DNA of 64,000 nt, taken from the NCBI GenBank assembly GCA_013396995.1, contig VWZP01004509.1:186636-250635 (forward strand), written 5' to 3'. The notes under the pieces were generated by a model. That model did not search any database. It saw only the letters and a program-made list of their open reading frames with translations, and had not been told where the DNA came from. The stretch is from Dicaeum eximium (Eukaryota; Chordata; Aves; Passeriformes; Dicaeidae). Position 1 is the stretch's first letter. Each line of letters opens with the position of its first letter. Position numbers and translations under genes: made by a program. This document shows positions 1 through 12,790 of the stretch, piece by piece.

Positions 1-944
1 AAGGTGTGGCAGGTGAGCACTCCCTCACCTGGTTTCCTGGCCATGTTTTAAAGAGAGATGTATTTATGGAGTTAACAGTGGTGAGTACAAAGAAAGCCTC
101 ACCTGTCTCAAACACTATTTCTGTTTAATCTCTCTCAAGCTGTTTTTCTTAATTCTTGTGCTAGACTGGTGGTAGAAAGATGAAAATGGGTGGCCTCAGG
201 TGGCCTCAGAGAGGGTATCCAGTGTGAGAATCCAGATTATGGGACTGATGGTATCTACGTTCAAAAATCCTAGGTACAGGAAATTGTTATATTCTCCATT
301 TAATCAGATTTCTGCACACATTATGTTCTCCAAAATCTCATTAACCATTAGGTTATAGATATTCTTTTACACCTAGGATCATTATAATGATCCCTTACGT
401 ATTTAACATTTTTGGATACCTGGTGTACTTTACTTTCACTTTTAATTTCTTTTTCTTTTTTTTTTTTAATAAATCAAGCAATCAGAGAAACCTGGCTAGC
501 TCTAGACACTTTGGTTATAGTTTTTGAACTAAGTCTTTGACTGTTCTTTCTACTGATTTACAGGAGCTGACAGATGATTAAAGCTCTGTGTGTCCAATCA
601 CCAAGAAGTTATTTCCCTCTCTACATTCCCTGATTGACATGAAAGGTGAGAAATGAGAAGTTCAAACAGACAGTAGCAAATGAGATAATTTTAAATTTAC
701 CACTGTGAAGAGAAAGCAGCACTTTGCATTACCAAACAGACAAAAAAATAGTGCCCCACATGTCAAAATTTTGACAATGTGAGAATTTTTATCCAATTAT
801 GGTTTTGACATTCTTTTTGATAGCAAGAACTAAGATATTATTATGTTGTAGCCTAAGTTCAACAAAATGCATTGCATTATATTTGTGTGTGTGTATCCTT
901 TGGAGACTTAAATGTGTTTTAATGCTATGCAAAATTCAGAAAGT
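1..944. other. Unique AT-rich non-coding DNA
   Basis: No gene or recognisable transposon is visible. The stretch carries a T12 run at 456-467 and a short GT run near 886-896. The only longer open frames run into the N gap downstream and are not credible. Confidence 0.6.
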
Positions 945-1036
945 CGGAGGGGAGGGGAGGGGAGNNNNNNNNNNNNNNNNNNNNNNNNNNNNNNNNNNNN
1001 NNNNNNNNNNNNNNNNNNNNNNNNNNNNNNNNAGGG

Positions 1037-1067
<31 letters not shown>

Positions 1068-1068
1068 G
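945..1068. repeat. Two simple repeats flanking a 68-base N gap
   Basis: On the left, 945-964 is a pentanucleotide tract of the GGGGA type. Positions 965-1032 are N. On the right, 1037-1066 is a tetranucleotide (AGAC)n tract of about 7.5 copies. The two units differ, so the gap must hide a junction between two satellites. The left tract has three G4 runs in a row and could form a G-quadruplex, which would explain loss of sequence coverage. The true gap length is unknown. Confidence 0.9.
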
Positions 1069-4000
1069 TCCTTGCAGAAATGGAGACTGCTGGAGCCAGT
1101 CTCTCATCGCTGCAGGTATTCAGAAGTCCCACATGCACAGACTTCTGTTCTTTAGTCCCTGGTGGTCCTGGGTTGCAAAATACTGTATTGAGATTATGTG
1201 AGTCAATTTATTCCAGATTGATAACCTGTCACATAAATGCCTGCATCATGTATAGATATAGACAAATATGCACACAACTATGATGCAAATTTAGGTGCCT
1301 TTGGAAAGGGTACACAGACTCATACTTCTTGATTATGCCTCTCATGAGACTAACTGAACAACATTCCTTCTCAGTCTTTATGCTGAAATTCTATTTCAGT
1401 GTAAGCTAAGCTTATTAAGTTTCCTCTTTTCATAGATAAACTTAGCCAGCAGACAACAGCTTAAGTTAAATTTGGACCATTGTTCTTGTCCAGAAAATCT
1501 TTAAACTCAGTATTTGAAAACATCATTGCCTAATCAAGTAAATTAGAGTGCAGCACAGTTTCCCATCATGTCAAAACAAGTATTTTTACAGACGATATTT
1601 TTAAGATGCTTAATTTTTTTTTGGTGCTCCTGAAAGGATGTTTGCTGTATGCCAAATACATGAGGCTGTGACATAACTAATACTAGAACTTTGTGCCTTG
1701 TCTGCAATATTATAAGAATCTATTGGAATATAAGCTCTAGTGGTTGTGTCTGCAGAAATAATTCATGCTACTGTCACATTTATACACCACCAATAAAAAA
1801 CAAGGGAAAAAAAATCATGATTAGTGAGATGCAAGCAAATTCCCCTTGTCTTTGTGACTTAAACCCTCAACAGGTATGCACAGCATCCACTCTTTTTTAG
1901 AAGTCTCTAGAGCAATCAGGATTCCATGAGATTACATTTCCTGCTTCAGTGAATATTTGGGAATTTATTGACCCACTTCATCTCTTTTGGGTGTATTTTA
2001 AGACTTGGAAGAATGACTAAAAGAGAAAATTAATTAGCAGGCTGCACCCAAACTACACAGCATTGTGATTCTCAAGCAGGAAAGTAGTGGCAAGCGACTA
2101 ATAAGCCCTGTAGAGAGAGTTATGCTCTTTTATTGCACATTATCTGAAAACATTGGGCCAGCTTCCCACTACAGAGGGGTCACAGGGATGCAGAGAAGGA
2201 ATTCAATGGCACCTCAGTTTCAATGTGTCTCATAGTCTCAGAAATACATAGTTTGCCCAGGGAGTCTGTAATGGTTAATGTTGTGTTCTAGGCACAGTCT
2301 TACTCCATGTTTTCAACCCTGAGAATAATTCTTGTCAATTAATTCCCCCATGATTTTCGGTTTAGCTGAAAATGCTGATGTATTGGAATGCATTTCCTAG
2401 CAGAATAAGAACTTTTATACTTTATAGTTACAGATTTTTAGTTCTGTCCCAATGTATTTTTATATTTCAAACTATTTGACTCTTAATCTTTGAGATAAAT
2501 ACAATAAGATTAACCCAAATTTTTATACCAGCTATTTTAATTTCCATGTACACTCTCTGCAGTGTAGGATTTGGTCATGTTCCAGGCTCATAATTGCCTT
2601 ACAGCAGGACCCTATTAGAGAGTGCTGTGGGATCTAACCTTGAAATACTTCCCTAGTAAGACAGTAATTTTTTATACTTTTCCCAAAGGTCAGTTACTTG
2701 GTCAGGCTTTCTCTTTTTTTGATGGCAGTTTTACATCTGCAGAGCTCATGCTATTACTGAGTCCACCTCATTTTCCCCATAACCCAGTTGGTGTGGTGGA
2801 ATCTGAGCACTTTGCATCCTCCTTTCTGTAACAAGTTTGAAAACAGCCTTATGTCTCAATATTTAAGTGATTAAATTAATGTTTCTTGTCTATTTAGAAA
2901 AAGTTTCAAATTGTGAGGCTATAGAGATTTGTATGAGATTTCCTTTAATATGTCAAATTCTTACTTCTAGCATTATCTATGAAAGACAAGAAATGTGAAA
3001 CATAAGCTCTGTCCTCTGTGGGCAGATTGCCTCTGGCAGCTAAAACTGAAGGAGTGGACTTCGTTACCCAACATCTCCAAAACAGCAATAGTTGCAAAAG
3101 TCACAATATTGCCTTAAGGTTATTTCTTATCTTACCAAATGCCTTGAGGGGACAGTCAATCTTTGTTCTCTCACACACATTGAAAATACAGCTCACATTC
3201 ATTTTTTAAGGGAAAGAGAGGTAATTTTTAATATTTTCTAAATTCTTTGGATTTTTTTTAGAGTAAATAGGAATAGCTGGTGTCTAGGTATGGGCAGACA
3301 CAGAAGATGTCAAATATAATGGAAATATTTTATGCTTTTCTATAAACTGTGCAGTACACAAAATTTCTAAGTTAAAGCAATGATGAAATGTATCTATATT
3401 TATTTTATTTTTATTTATATTATTTATATGGAAAGTAAATGCTCTGGCTTAAGAAAGAAGAGAGCCAGGAGATGATGTGCTATCATTTAAACAGCATCCA
3501 AGATACCACAAGGGCTTTACAATGGAAAGCAAACCAAACCAGTGCCAATGTTTTGCAGTTTTATAGTCTATAGGTCAAAGTTTCCAAATATCTTTTCTAA
3601 AATCATCCCAGTCCAAGACCACTGTCATGACTGATCATGCTTGTACAGCAAATACAAAACATGTCAGTGATCTGGTGATTTGCATTACACATTTGGTAAT
3701 TTTGATTTAATATCGGGGTCAAGGTGGAGAGAGACAGCTAGAGACGAGTAAAAAAGGTAGAAATGTGCAGTAAGAAGGACTTTCTACCTTCAAAGATAAT
3801 CTAGTCAACAAGCTTCCTTAAAAGTTGAGGATTTCATCCTAGGATGAAAGAATGGCAAAAATACCTTTAAAGTCAATACTATATCAGTTTCTGTATAGGT
3901 AAATGTCATTAGGAAGAAACAATGTAATTGAGAGTCAACAGGAGGTTGTGGGCATGCTGGAAATGTTCCTGGATAATCTCCAGCTAGCTCTGAGAGAAGT

Positions 4001-4624
4001 GAGAAATCAAACAGTGAGCCAGACTGAAAAAAATTAAAGGGTAATTTACCTCCTGAAAATGTGAAGAGAACAAGAAGTACCCAGAAATCTGTTTTATTAG
4101 AAATTTCATCACTTCTCAAGATGATGTGTGATGACTGTTGTGCCAGCATGTGACCCAAGAAGGGAAAAGCATCTGAGGTATCCTGTTGTCTGCTTGGGAT
4201 GTACCTCTTTCATCTGTTCAGATATCCAAAAAAATTTCTTCTAAGTACTTTTTTCCTTCTTCCTTTTGTGCTCTGCTTGAATTAAGAAATATCTTCTGAG
4301 ATATTATTCAAGCTTTCAAAATGTTTTAAGTCCTAGTTCAGAAGGACCCAGGCATGAAACATCTTCTTTTGTAGCAGAAAGAACCTGCCACCTTTACAGT
4401 TCAGGCATCCTTTTTCTTTCTGAGCTGGAGGGCTGACAGGAGCCAAGGAGAAACCACCTTTCATAAAGGCTGTATCCTGCCTCTGCAAAAGTCTGTGACT
4501 TCCCCTGTGTTGTGTGACTTCCACTCTGTCATGAAGTAATCATAAGGAATGCAGCCCCCCACAGGAGTAACATCCTACACCTAGAGATGAGCTCCTGTCT
4601 TTCTGCTTCACTTGGATTCACATC
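1069..4624. other. Unique AT-rich non-coding DNA
   Basis: No repeat family or coding domain is recognised. Short AT-rich low-complexity sequence occurs near 3397-3432. A reverse-strand open frame of 117 codons at 3805-4158 has no recognisable domain and is treated as chance. Confidence 0.55.
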
Positions 4625-4835
4625 TTTGTGAGTACAGGGATGCAGATCTGGGGTGAGCCTAGACTGAGATCCAGGATGGGGGTGAGACACTGCAGCTCAT
4701 CGGGCTTGGCAAGTGGGAGAGGTGCTGCTCTGGAGCCAGTCTGCTCCAGCTGGAGCTGGGTTGGAGCTGCTCCTGGTAGCACACCAGAAAGAGCCCCTGT
4801 CTCCAGGATGAACCTAGGGACAGGAAAAGGAAGAG
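4625..4835. other. Local GC-rich patch of unknown origin
   Basis: This patch is clearly richer in G and C than its surroundings and contains repeated GCTCC, CTGGAGC and GGAGCTG motifs around 4720-4790. It lies inside a forward open frame of 89 codons (4628-4897) with a low-complexity Ser/Gly/Arg-rich product. It could be an old LTR or other repeat fragment, or part of a transcript. I cannot assign it. Confidence 0.4.
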
Positions 4836-7261
4836 CACATAATCAGAAATACCATTCTCCCAGATGCATCACCACTTTTTCTCACTTAATTTTCTAGTAA
4901 GTCCCATATTTCTAGCTCTACCTTTTTTTACATTCTACTTTGCAAAGATGATCTTGGTCACGAGTAGAGCATGCAGGCACAAATGGAGCCATGCATAGCA
5001 TTGTATGATTTATTTAATGTTTATCCAGATCACAGCAGTGTTTATAGTGACAGCCATTATGCAATTCTCATTTAAACTAAAAGAGATAGTGTGTCCTAAT
5101 ATTTTTCAAGTAATGTCTGACTTCCTTGATTATCCTGCTATAAGGAATGCCATCAGCATTTCTTCTGTATGGCTGTTTCTACCTATGGTAACTGCCTATA
5201 TGAGTAAACACAGGTACACTATATGAGTAAACACAGGTCCTAATCTTATAAAAAAGATCATTACCTGTTTGAAGAACACAATGAAGATGATCAGTAAGTT
5301 TCACAGGAGATGACTGTTTCTGCTAATTGGTGATTCCTGGAAAAGGAAAATATGATAGTACCTATGAATTGTATAAGCTGTACTATACTGATGGTTCAGG
5401 ATTTTTATGCTCCTTTTAATCTTCTATTCTAAAATTATCCCTTCAAATAAGAAAACAAAAAATCAGAAAGCTTCCCAAAAGACAGAAATGTTATTACTAA
5501 GAGCACGGCTTTGCTAACAAGTGCCAATTGACATTGCCAATGATTATAGCTGCATAAATAAAATATAAAAGCATCCTGCAAAGAGTGTGATGTTCAAATT
5601 CTGCTAATAATAGAAAAATATGGTAGATGACCATGCAAAAATAGTTACTTCTATTTGCCTGTGTACATCAGCTTTGTGAATTTTGAGAGACAGTGATTAT
5701 ATCAATATCTAAGTGTAAATGTAACCAACTATGTTCTTCTGATTTCAACTATGTTGATTCTGATTTATTTTGGTGATAAATATTGAAAATAAGTAATCCA
5801 ATGCCTCTGTTGTGACAAAAAAACCCAATTTGACTACATATGTACCTAGCACTGAGGCAGGCAATTCTGCTGTGGATCCAGTCCTATTTTCAGTTTGGGG
5901 AAGGTTTTTGTTGCATACAAACTTGACTGCATATTTAATGACATGGGAATCCCCTTGGATCAATTAGTTATTTTTGTTTACACTTCCATTAGGTGAAGTT
6001 GTTTCCCAGTTTGGCGCTGCTTACCTCAGTTACAGAGCCTATGCAGGATTTAGGCTGCACATGTTTTCAGCAATGACAAATCTAACAAATTCAGAGAGAT
6101 TCTTCTCCACAAACCGAAATTATATTATCACTTTTTAAGCTGCTACTTCTTACTGAGTATTAGGTCCAAACTTGCACTCTTTCTACCCCCAGCATTTATG
6201 ATGTTTGATTTTTTTTAATGGAATAGGTATTAACTATTAACTTACTTTGGTTTGTGTTGACATGACTTTAGAAAGGGTGTATGGGCTGTGAAAGGATATA
6301 TGGCTTTTAATTACTTCTAGGAAAAGTGGTGGCAGAGGTATTTGGGTAGAATGCCAGAAGGATATAACCTTGCGAAAGGAATTAACTCCATTAACCAATA
6401 AGAATGTTTACCTGCAATTTTTACTCCTCTATGAATCATTTAACGAAAGGAAAAAACTACAACTTGCATTTTCTTGCTCTGACATAAACTTTACAAAACT
6501 TTTCAAACTGCAGTAAAGGTTTCTTTAGTCTTTTTTCCATTTGTCCCTAAACCAGGACAACATGCACAGGAAAAAAAATGGCATATTTCAAGTATAGACA
6601 TCCACTTTAAAGAGTCTTGTTATATATGATAGATGAAACTTTGGTGAAAGGAAAATGCAGGTAAAATGAAATAGTGGTAGGGGTTTGATTTGTTTATTTG
6701 TTTTCACATGAATTGTTTTCAATCCAAGGAAGTACAGTAAGTGCTGGTGTGAACTACCACTGTTTGGGAGTGGTATCCTTTATATTTTCATTTATACAAA
6801 TACTCTAGTGAATGGCTATGTGACAGTCTCATATATTATTTTTTCAATATTGATCAATATTGCAGTGGTTTAGGTGTGCTGGAACGTAAAAAAATCATTC
6901 CAGCTTTGAATAGAATTGCCAAAATGAAGCATTATCTCGACAAAGAAGTTTCAGATCCCTGGCCTTGAGTCTGGATTTCAGAGAAGCGTAAAGACCACAC
7001 CAGCCATGTCCCATAAATCCCACCCTTTCAGTTTAATTAACTTTCATACTTTATGCAGCTTCAAAGGCATTTAATCAGGTATGGCTTGAATATTGTACCT
7101 AGATTTTCAAGGATACAATAGATATCTAGCTCTATTTTTACTGTGATCTAGGGTCTACTTTCACTTACTCAAAAGGCAGCAGGGTCAAACCCCATAACAA
7201 AGAATTCCTGGACAGGCAGGGACGATGACTAAAATTAAGTTTCAGTTCATAATGCTTTTAC
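4836..7261. other. Unique AT-rich non-coding DNA with small repeats
   Basis: No gene is seen. The stretch holds a 20-bp direct duplication (5196-5215 and 5219-5238) and a perfect 18-bp palindrome (6845-6862). Both are described among the findings. Confidence 0.55.
5196..5238. repeat. 20-bp direct duplication with forkhead-like core
   Basis: The two copies, 5196-5215 and 5219-5238, are identical and are separated by three bases. Each carries GTAAACA, which fits the forkhead (FOX) binding consensus RYAAAYA. The duplication is seen directly; any regulatory role is inference. Confidence 0.75.
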
Positions 7262-7755
7262 TCACTGGGCTTAGTCTGGTGGGGATGAAGTTCACTTTCT
7301 TTATAGCAATCTCTGTGCTCCTGTGGTTTGGATTTGTGACTAAATGCTGGTGTTCACACACTGGTGTTGGAACTGTTGCTGAACAGGACTTGCACAGTGA
7401 CAAGGCTTTGTCTGTTTTTCTCTCTGCCCCCAGAATGAGGAGGCTAGGAGTGGACACAATCAGAGCAGCTGTCCTGGGCTGGCCAAAGGATTGTTCCATG
7501 CCATGTAACATCATATGCTTAATTAAAAGTGTGGGGGGGCAGACTTTCCAAGGTGGATGCCCTCCAGAGACTGACTGGGCACTGGTCTGCTTCTGAGAGG
7601 ACCTGAGTGATTGCTTTTGTATCACTGGGGCTCTTTTTTGCCTTCCCTTCATTTATTAAACTGTTTTTATCTCAACCCACTTAGCAAGTGAGTTTTTCTC
7701 GGTTTTGCTCTGCCAGTTCTTGCCCCCACCCACCCCATGCTTCCTAAGATGGGCT
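7262..7755 (+). mobile_element. Solo LTR, avian ERVL-like, forward orientation, degraded
   Basis: This is the long terminal repeat of an endogenous retrovirus with no internal gag or pol visible on either side. The order of landmarks matches a common avian ERVL-class LTR: a start resembling CTGG...GGGATGAAGTT, a TTTGGATTTGTG block near 7327, a GGACAGCTG-like block near 7470, an ATTAAA polyadenylation signal at 7655-7660 followed by TTTTTATCTCAACCCA, and a closing C-rich segment near 7725. The LTR at 59025-59575 appears to belong to the same broad family in the opposite orientation. The termini are eroded, so both ends are approximate and no target duplication was found. Open frames of 123 codons (+) and 136 codons (-) inside it are incidental. 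Confidence 0.75.
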
Positions 7756-10700
7756 TTGGATCACATACCTTTGCTTCTTTGTCAGTGACTGCACCCTTGT
7801 TTTTCTGTGTATGATGTTGCAGTGCTGTACAAGGCCAACTGTACTGAGAAAATTATTACTCATAACTTGCAAATTCGAGGTGGCCTCTCATTTTATGCTA
7901 AAAACATCAATGATAATGTCTGGGCAAAGGTTATAAGATTTTAGTTTCTGAATTTAATTTTCAAAGTGGTGCAAATACCTCCTCTAAATTCTGCCTGTGA
8001 TGATTTTCTGGTAACTAAACTTTGCCCAAGTATGAACACAGTCATTTGCTCAAATGCAAAAGTGCTTCAAAAAACTCATTCCATAATCCATACCATAATA
8101 TTCTTCCTATTTTTCACTTGTACTCTACATTATTATGCTTAAAATTTGATGGGTATTGCCAAAATATCCAAATCTAAACAGGGCTTAAAACTCAACCAGC
8201 CTTTAGAACTTTATTTTCACATATTTTGCATTGTTTCAGGCAAACAAAACAAAGTCACCTTCAATTATGTATGCTATATATATCAGACACACTTATATTT
8301 CTAAATTCTTACAGTATATAAATACACATACATACCAGCTTCAAAATTACTGTTGAATCAATGCCACTTTTTAAAAGGTGTGATAAAAAACATAGCAGCT
8401 CAAGGCATTTCTGTCCAAGTTGCTTTCCATTAAAGGTATTGTTTCATGTCATTCATCTTCACCATGTTGTGTTTCCTTTGGGCTTCTATTACTATACCTG
8501 CTATGTCAGTCCCATTGTAGCAATGACAGTGATTTATCAAGCACATTAGATCTGCAGAATCTCTTGCTAGAAAAGCTAGTTTTTCAAATATTAAATCTCA
8601 GATGTGTCGCGTTTAACCTGCCCTGAACTCCTGAGACAACTCTGTGCTCCTTTTAAATGAAATAAAATTTGATTTTATTAGCAAACTTTTTGCCTCAGTG
8701 TAACATAAAACATCAGCTGCTGAAGTTAGATGTCTCGCAGAAGCTTAAGAATTATTTACACAAAGAAAGCCAACTTCTCCCAAAGAGTCTGTCCCTCTTA
8801 AGCTTATCTTTCCCTTTACTCTCTGATATGTCACTGCCTCCTTCAATTTTCTCTCAACATAAAATTGCCTGGCTGTCTCCTGAGATGATTTCTGCCATTT
8901 GCCTCACTGGGCACAGTGTGCCAGGCTGTGCAGGCTAGCTTGTGTTACTTTGTCAAACTGATTCGTGCTTTAGAACTATCTATTAGATCATCCTGAAGTC
9001 TTCCCTTTCTCTGTGAGCACTAATGTTGACACATCTAAGAGAGCACAGGGAGGAACATAAAAGGCTACAAGAAGATGCTAAAGGAAAGATGAAAAGAGCA
9101 GAGCACATTTAGCTTTGTCAGATACAAATGAATAGATGTAAGATGACAGACACAAGTGTAAGGAGTTAGAAGAATTTTTCAGGTTGGTCAGAGGAAATAA
9201 TCAACATTCATGGAATAACTGTACATGATGGATGTTTTTACAACGGTATATATAATGATGTCAAGTGTTTTCTGAACACATTAGGAAAGAAAATTTTATG
9301 TTTCAAAGAGCTTGAAAAGTAAGGTAGACATTTTCAGGAGTGGGGGCAAAAGAATAACCAGCATTTATAGACCTCCTTCTACTGTATGCTGCGGGGAGTA
9401 TCTGTCCTTCTGAAAGTCTTTTTTCCCCCCTAACCCTTTTTGTCTGCAATAGATTGAGTAAGAGCAATAAAGAGAAACACAACTAAATGAATATTGACTG
9501 AACTAGATATACATAGAAGTGCATTTTCAGAGGAATAATTCACGTTTTCTTTCACATACTGACAGGTGTAAGAGATCCTCACTAGCTTATTTTTTTAGAG
9601 TTGATAAGACTTCTTTGGGGGGAGGAGCTGATTCCTCCTTTGAAGGAAAGATATTAAGGTTATAACAACCTATCTACCTTTTAAAATTATTATAACATTT
9701 TCCTGTGGTGGAATCTCTAAACTACAGAGAGTAGTAGAAAAGCTTTGTGCTGACTTGATACACATTGGATGACTTTCAGCATCTAATAATAAAAGATGTA
9801 TTTACTATATCTCTGCTGTAGCTTTAAACCTAAAGTCGCTTTATCCTACTCATAAGTAATCTCACTCAGTGCCAAATCTCCATTTTATTTCAGTCAATTG
9901 AAAAACTCCTTTTACCTGCAATATAGTAAATAGACCCAATAGATATAGCCTTTAGATAAGTTATCATCCATTCCTGTTAGTCATGGCTATCATTTTCAAT
10001 GTAAGATTGTATGCCAGTGGGCTGAACAACCAGCCAAGGAAGATGAATAATATTCTCACCAGTACCAGAGTTTCGGTCCCTGTCCTCAGGGCTTACTGTT
10101 ATTGATTTATAAAACAAAATATTTCAAACAAAAAATCCAGCCAGAAAGAGCCAGAAAATTTTCAGCTTCATCCCAACTACTTCTGCCCTTCAGGCAGGGT
10201 TGATAAGGTGGAAATTCAGGCTATTACCATCTTGTTTCCATAATTCTGCAACAGTTTCTACACCCTCTCTACATGTAGGGGGTCAGGAAATTCTTTAATT
10301 TTTGTGGAATACTTTTCACAAGGGTTCAATTATTACTAATTTCATGTGGAACATAAAAAACAAACATATGATGAGATATGGAAGATATAGTCATGCTTTT
10401 AATCTTGCTTTATTTGTTACTCATTTAAAAACAGTGAATTGCTGTTTATAGTTATCTTGGTCAAATAGTGAGAATATTCAGCTGCTGGGGTTTTTCACTG
10501 TACCAGCTCAACATCTTGGGAACGGTCTTGTATTTTCAGTTTTAAATTCATTCTCTACAACTCTTCAATTACCATTGGAAGGTGGTGATGAAAAGCAAAA
10601 TACTATTATTATCTCTTTTATGAACATATTTTCCCTGAACTCTGACAGAAATAGGGCCTGAATTGGAAATGAAGGTGAGAAACCAGGCTAAAGAACCATT

Positions 10701-12683
10701 ATTTTAGAAGCTCCAGTGGAAACATACAGCATGATGCAACATCCCTGATTCACTTGAATTTACCAATAATCCTATGCTTCCCACTATTGTTTTACAAATT
10801 GTCAGCATTACATAAACACACATTTTAGAGCATGCAGTTTCAGAGGTGTCCCAAAGAGCAGGTTTCCACCTTCATTAACCTGCCTCACCTTTGGGAATAA
10901 TGCCTGGTGTTTCAGGAGACTTAAAGGACACAGTAGTTTGCCTGAAGATCCAATTCCATATCCTTTTCATTCACTGAGTAAAGTTTGTTTAATTAGATGA
11001 GAGCTATACTCCCACCTTCAGGACATCAGGACATCTAAGAATCCTTAGATGCCCTTTCACCACTTCACTTTCTTGTGCAGTTCCAATTACATTGGGATAA
11101 ATCAATGTCTTACTCAACATATAATTTATGACTGTTTTTCTAATTTTCCCTTTATATTAACCTATTAGTGCATAAACTATCCAGATTAATTGATTGTTTC
11201 TACACAAACACAAAAAGCCAGCATAATCCTGGTTATTACAGTTAATGAGTTAAATCTTCCCACGAAGAGTGTCTTTTCTAAAGTATAATTCTCTCATGTT
11301 TGCAGTCTCTGCCAGAAACTTCATTGTAATTTGGGAAAGGAGCAGATCTGACTGACAGGAGCAGAACTAAGTTTGGCTGAACCTTTCTTCTGGTAAGAAA
11401 CCCCAAACCTCCTTGAACTCTGGCTCTACATATGATTTGATTGGGTCAGCCTGTCCCACTATCTCAAGTACAGCAATCAGACAGTTGTCAGCCAGGAAAA
11501 GGTTATGTAGCAAAAGCAATGTAAATTTCATAGCACACAGTAACTGCTAAAACTTTTCTACTTAAGTGGAAGCAGCAGGGATTTTGGCAGTGAGAAGGCA
11601 ACAGCCACATTCACTTTGTGCTCCCTGAAGAAAAGGTTCCTCAGGGTTATGTGAGGACTGACATGAGTAGCTTCAAATATGAATACATTTCCTCATCTCC
11701 TGGGTATCAGTCAGAGGAAATGTCTTGATGAGAATGAACAATACTCTTTCATATTTTAAACTTGGTATATGCATAAGTTTTAATCTAATGCTGTGACTGT
11801 AAAAAATGACAAAAAGTTGTTAATAAGGTCAGATACAGAACTTGTGAACGAGTCTTCACCTATAAAGCAAGGTATTTTCTCCAAAGTATGTAACAAGCTT
11901 TTAATCTCCAGATACCAATGCCAAGTGCAAAGCTGGACCATTTCCTTTGGACTAATTATGGAGTGAATTTGTTTGCAATGAAGCCAGCAAGAAGTTGGCA
12001 AAGTAACCATTAATTGTATGGAAGGGACTCAAGCATCTTGTTGAATTGAGATAGGCACTATGACTTGGTGTCAAGAGACAGTCTGAGAATTTCTGTGAAT
12101 ATTTGGCATTCTTTGTTAGACAAGTGTTCACCAGCCTTTTATGCACTTCAGAGAAAACTTTTTTTTTTTGATTGATCTTTTCTTCTTCATGCTGAATGCA
12201 TTTAGTTATTTTGCAATACCACTTGATTTCATCCTCACATTTTCATTTCTTTACTAAGAACCTTAATAAATAATTTCAAAATATTGAGTCCCAGATTTAT
12301 CTTATAGAAACTCAACTAAAATCTCCTAGACAGTAAACTTGCATTGTGTTTTGTGAGTTCTTCATCCATCTTATAATTTCTCTGTTCTCTCTTCACCATC
12401 AGTTATTTCCATTAAGTCAAATTAATTTACTTATGGAAAAATCAAAAGTAGTTATTACATTAGAGTGGAATGCTATAAATTTGTTAGAACTACTCTGCAT
12501 TGTCTTCAGTTTTTAATTTGTATCCAGGTTGCATTATATTCTTCTTCAAGCCTTTTTAAAGTTTTTCATAATTCTTTGTGAGGGGATACAAGATGGGAAA
12601 TCCCCAGGACATTTTTCTCTCTATTAATATAGCTTCTCTCTGCCTTTGCTTTTCTCTATAACTGTGACTGTCCTCAAATGAAT
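7756..12683. other. Unique AT-rich non-coding DNA
   Basis: No gene or clear transposon is seen. A T11 run occurs at 12159-12169. Open frames of 60-90 codons have no recognisable domain. Confidence 0.55.
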
Positions 12684-12790
12684 AAAGGAAAAGGAAAAGG
12701 AAAAGGAAAAGGAAAAGGAAAAGGAAAAGGAAAAGGAAAAGGAAAAGGAAAAGGAAAAGGAAAAGGAAAAGGAAAAGGAAAAGGAAAAGG
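12684..12790. repeat. (AAAAGG)n hexanucleotide microsatellite
   Basis: About 18 uninterrupted copies of the hexamer AAAAGG form a pure purine tract of about 107 bases. Its reverse complement reads as a Leu-Phe dipeptide repeat inside an apparent open frame at 12556-12846, which is an artefact. The perfect periodicity suggests the tract is young and variable in length. Confidence 0.97.

Noticed and set aside
799..1283. Overlapping frames across 799-1283 on both strands
   Set aside because: They depend on 68 unknown bases and on satellite sequence.
3805..4158. 117-codon reverse frame
   Set aside because: Hydrophobic, Phe/Ser-rich product typical of translated AT-rich non-coding DNA; no domain.
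7242..7652. Longest open frame in the window (136 codons, minus strand)
   Set aside because: It lies antisense to the ERVL-like LTR at 7262-7755 and has no domain; openness is incidental.
12684..12790. Interstitial telomere repeat
   Set aside because: The unit is AAAAGG, not TTAGGG or CCCTAA, and no telomeric variants are seen.
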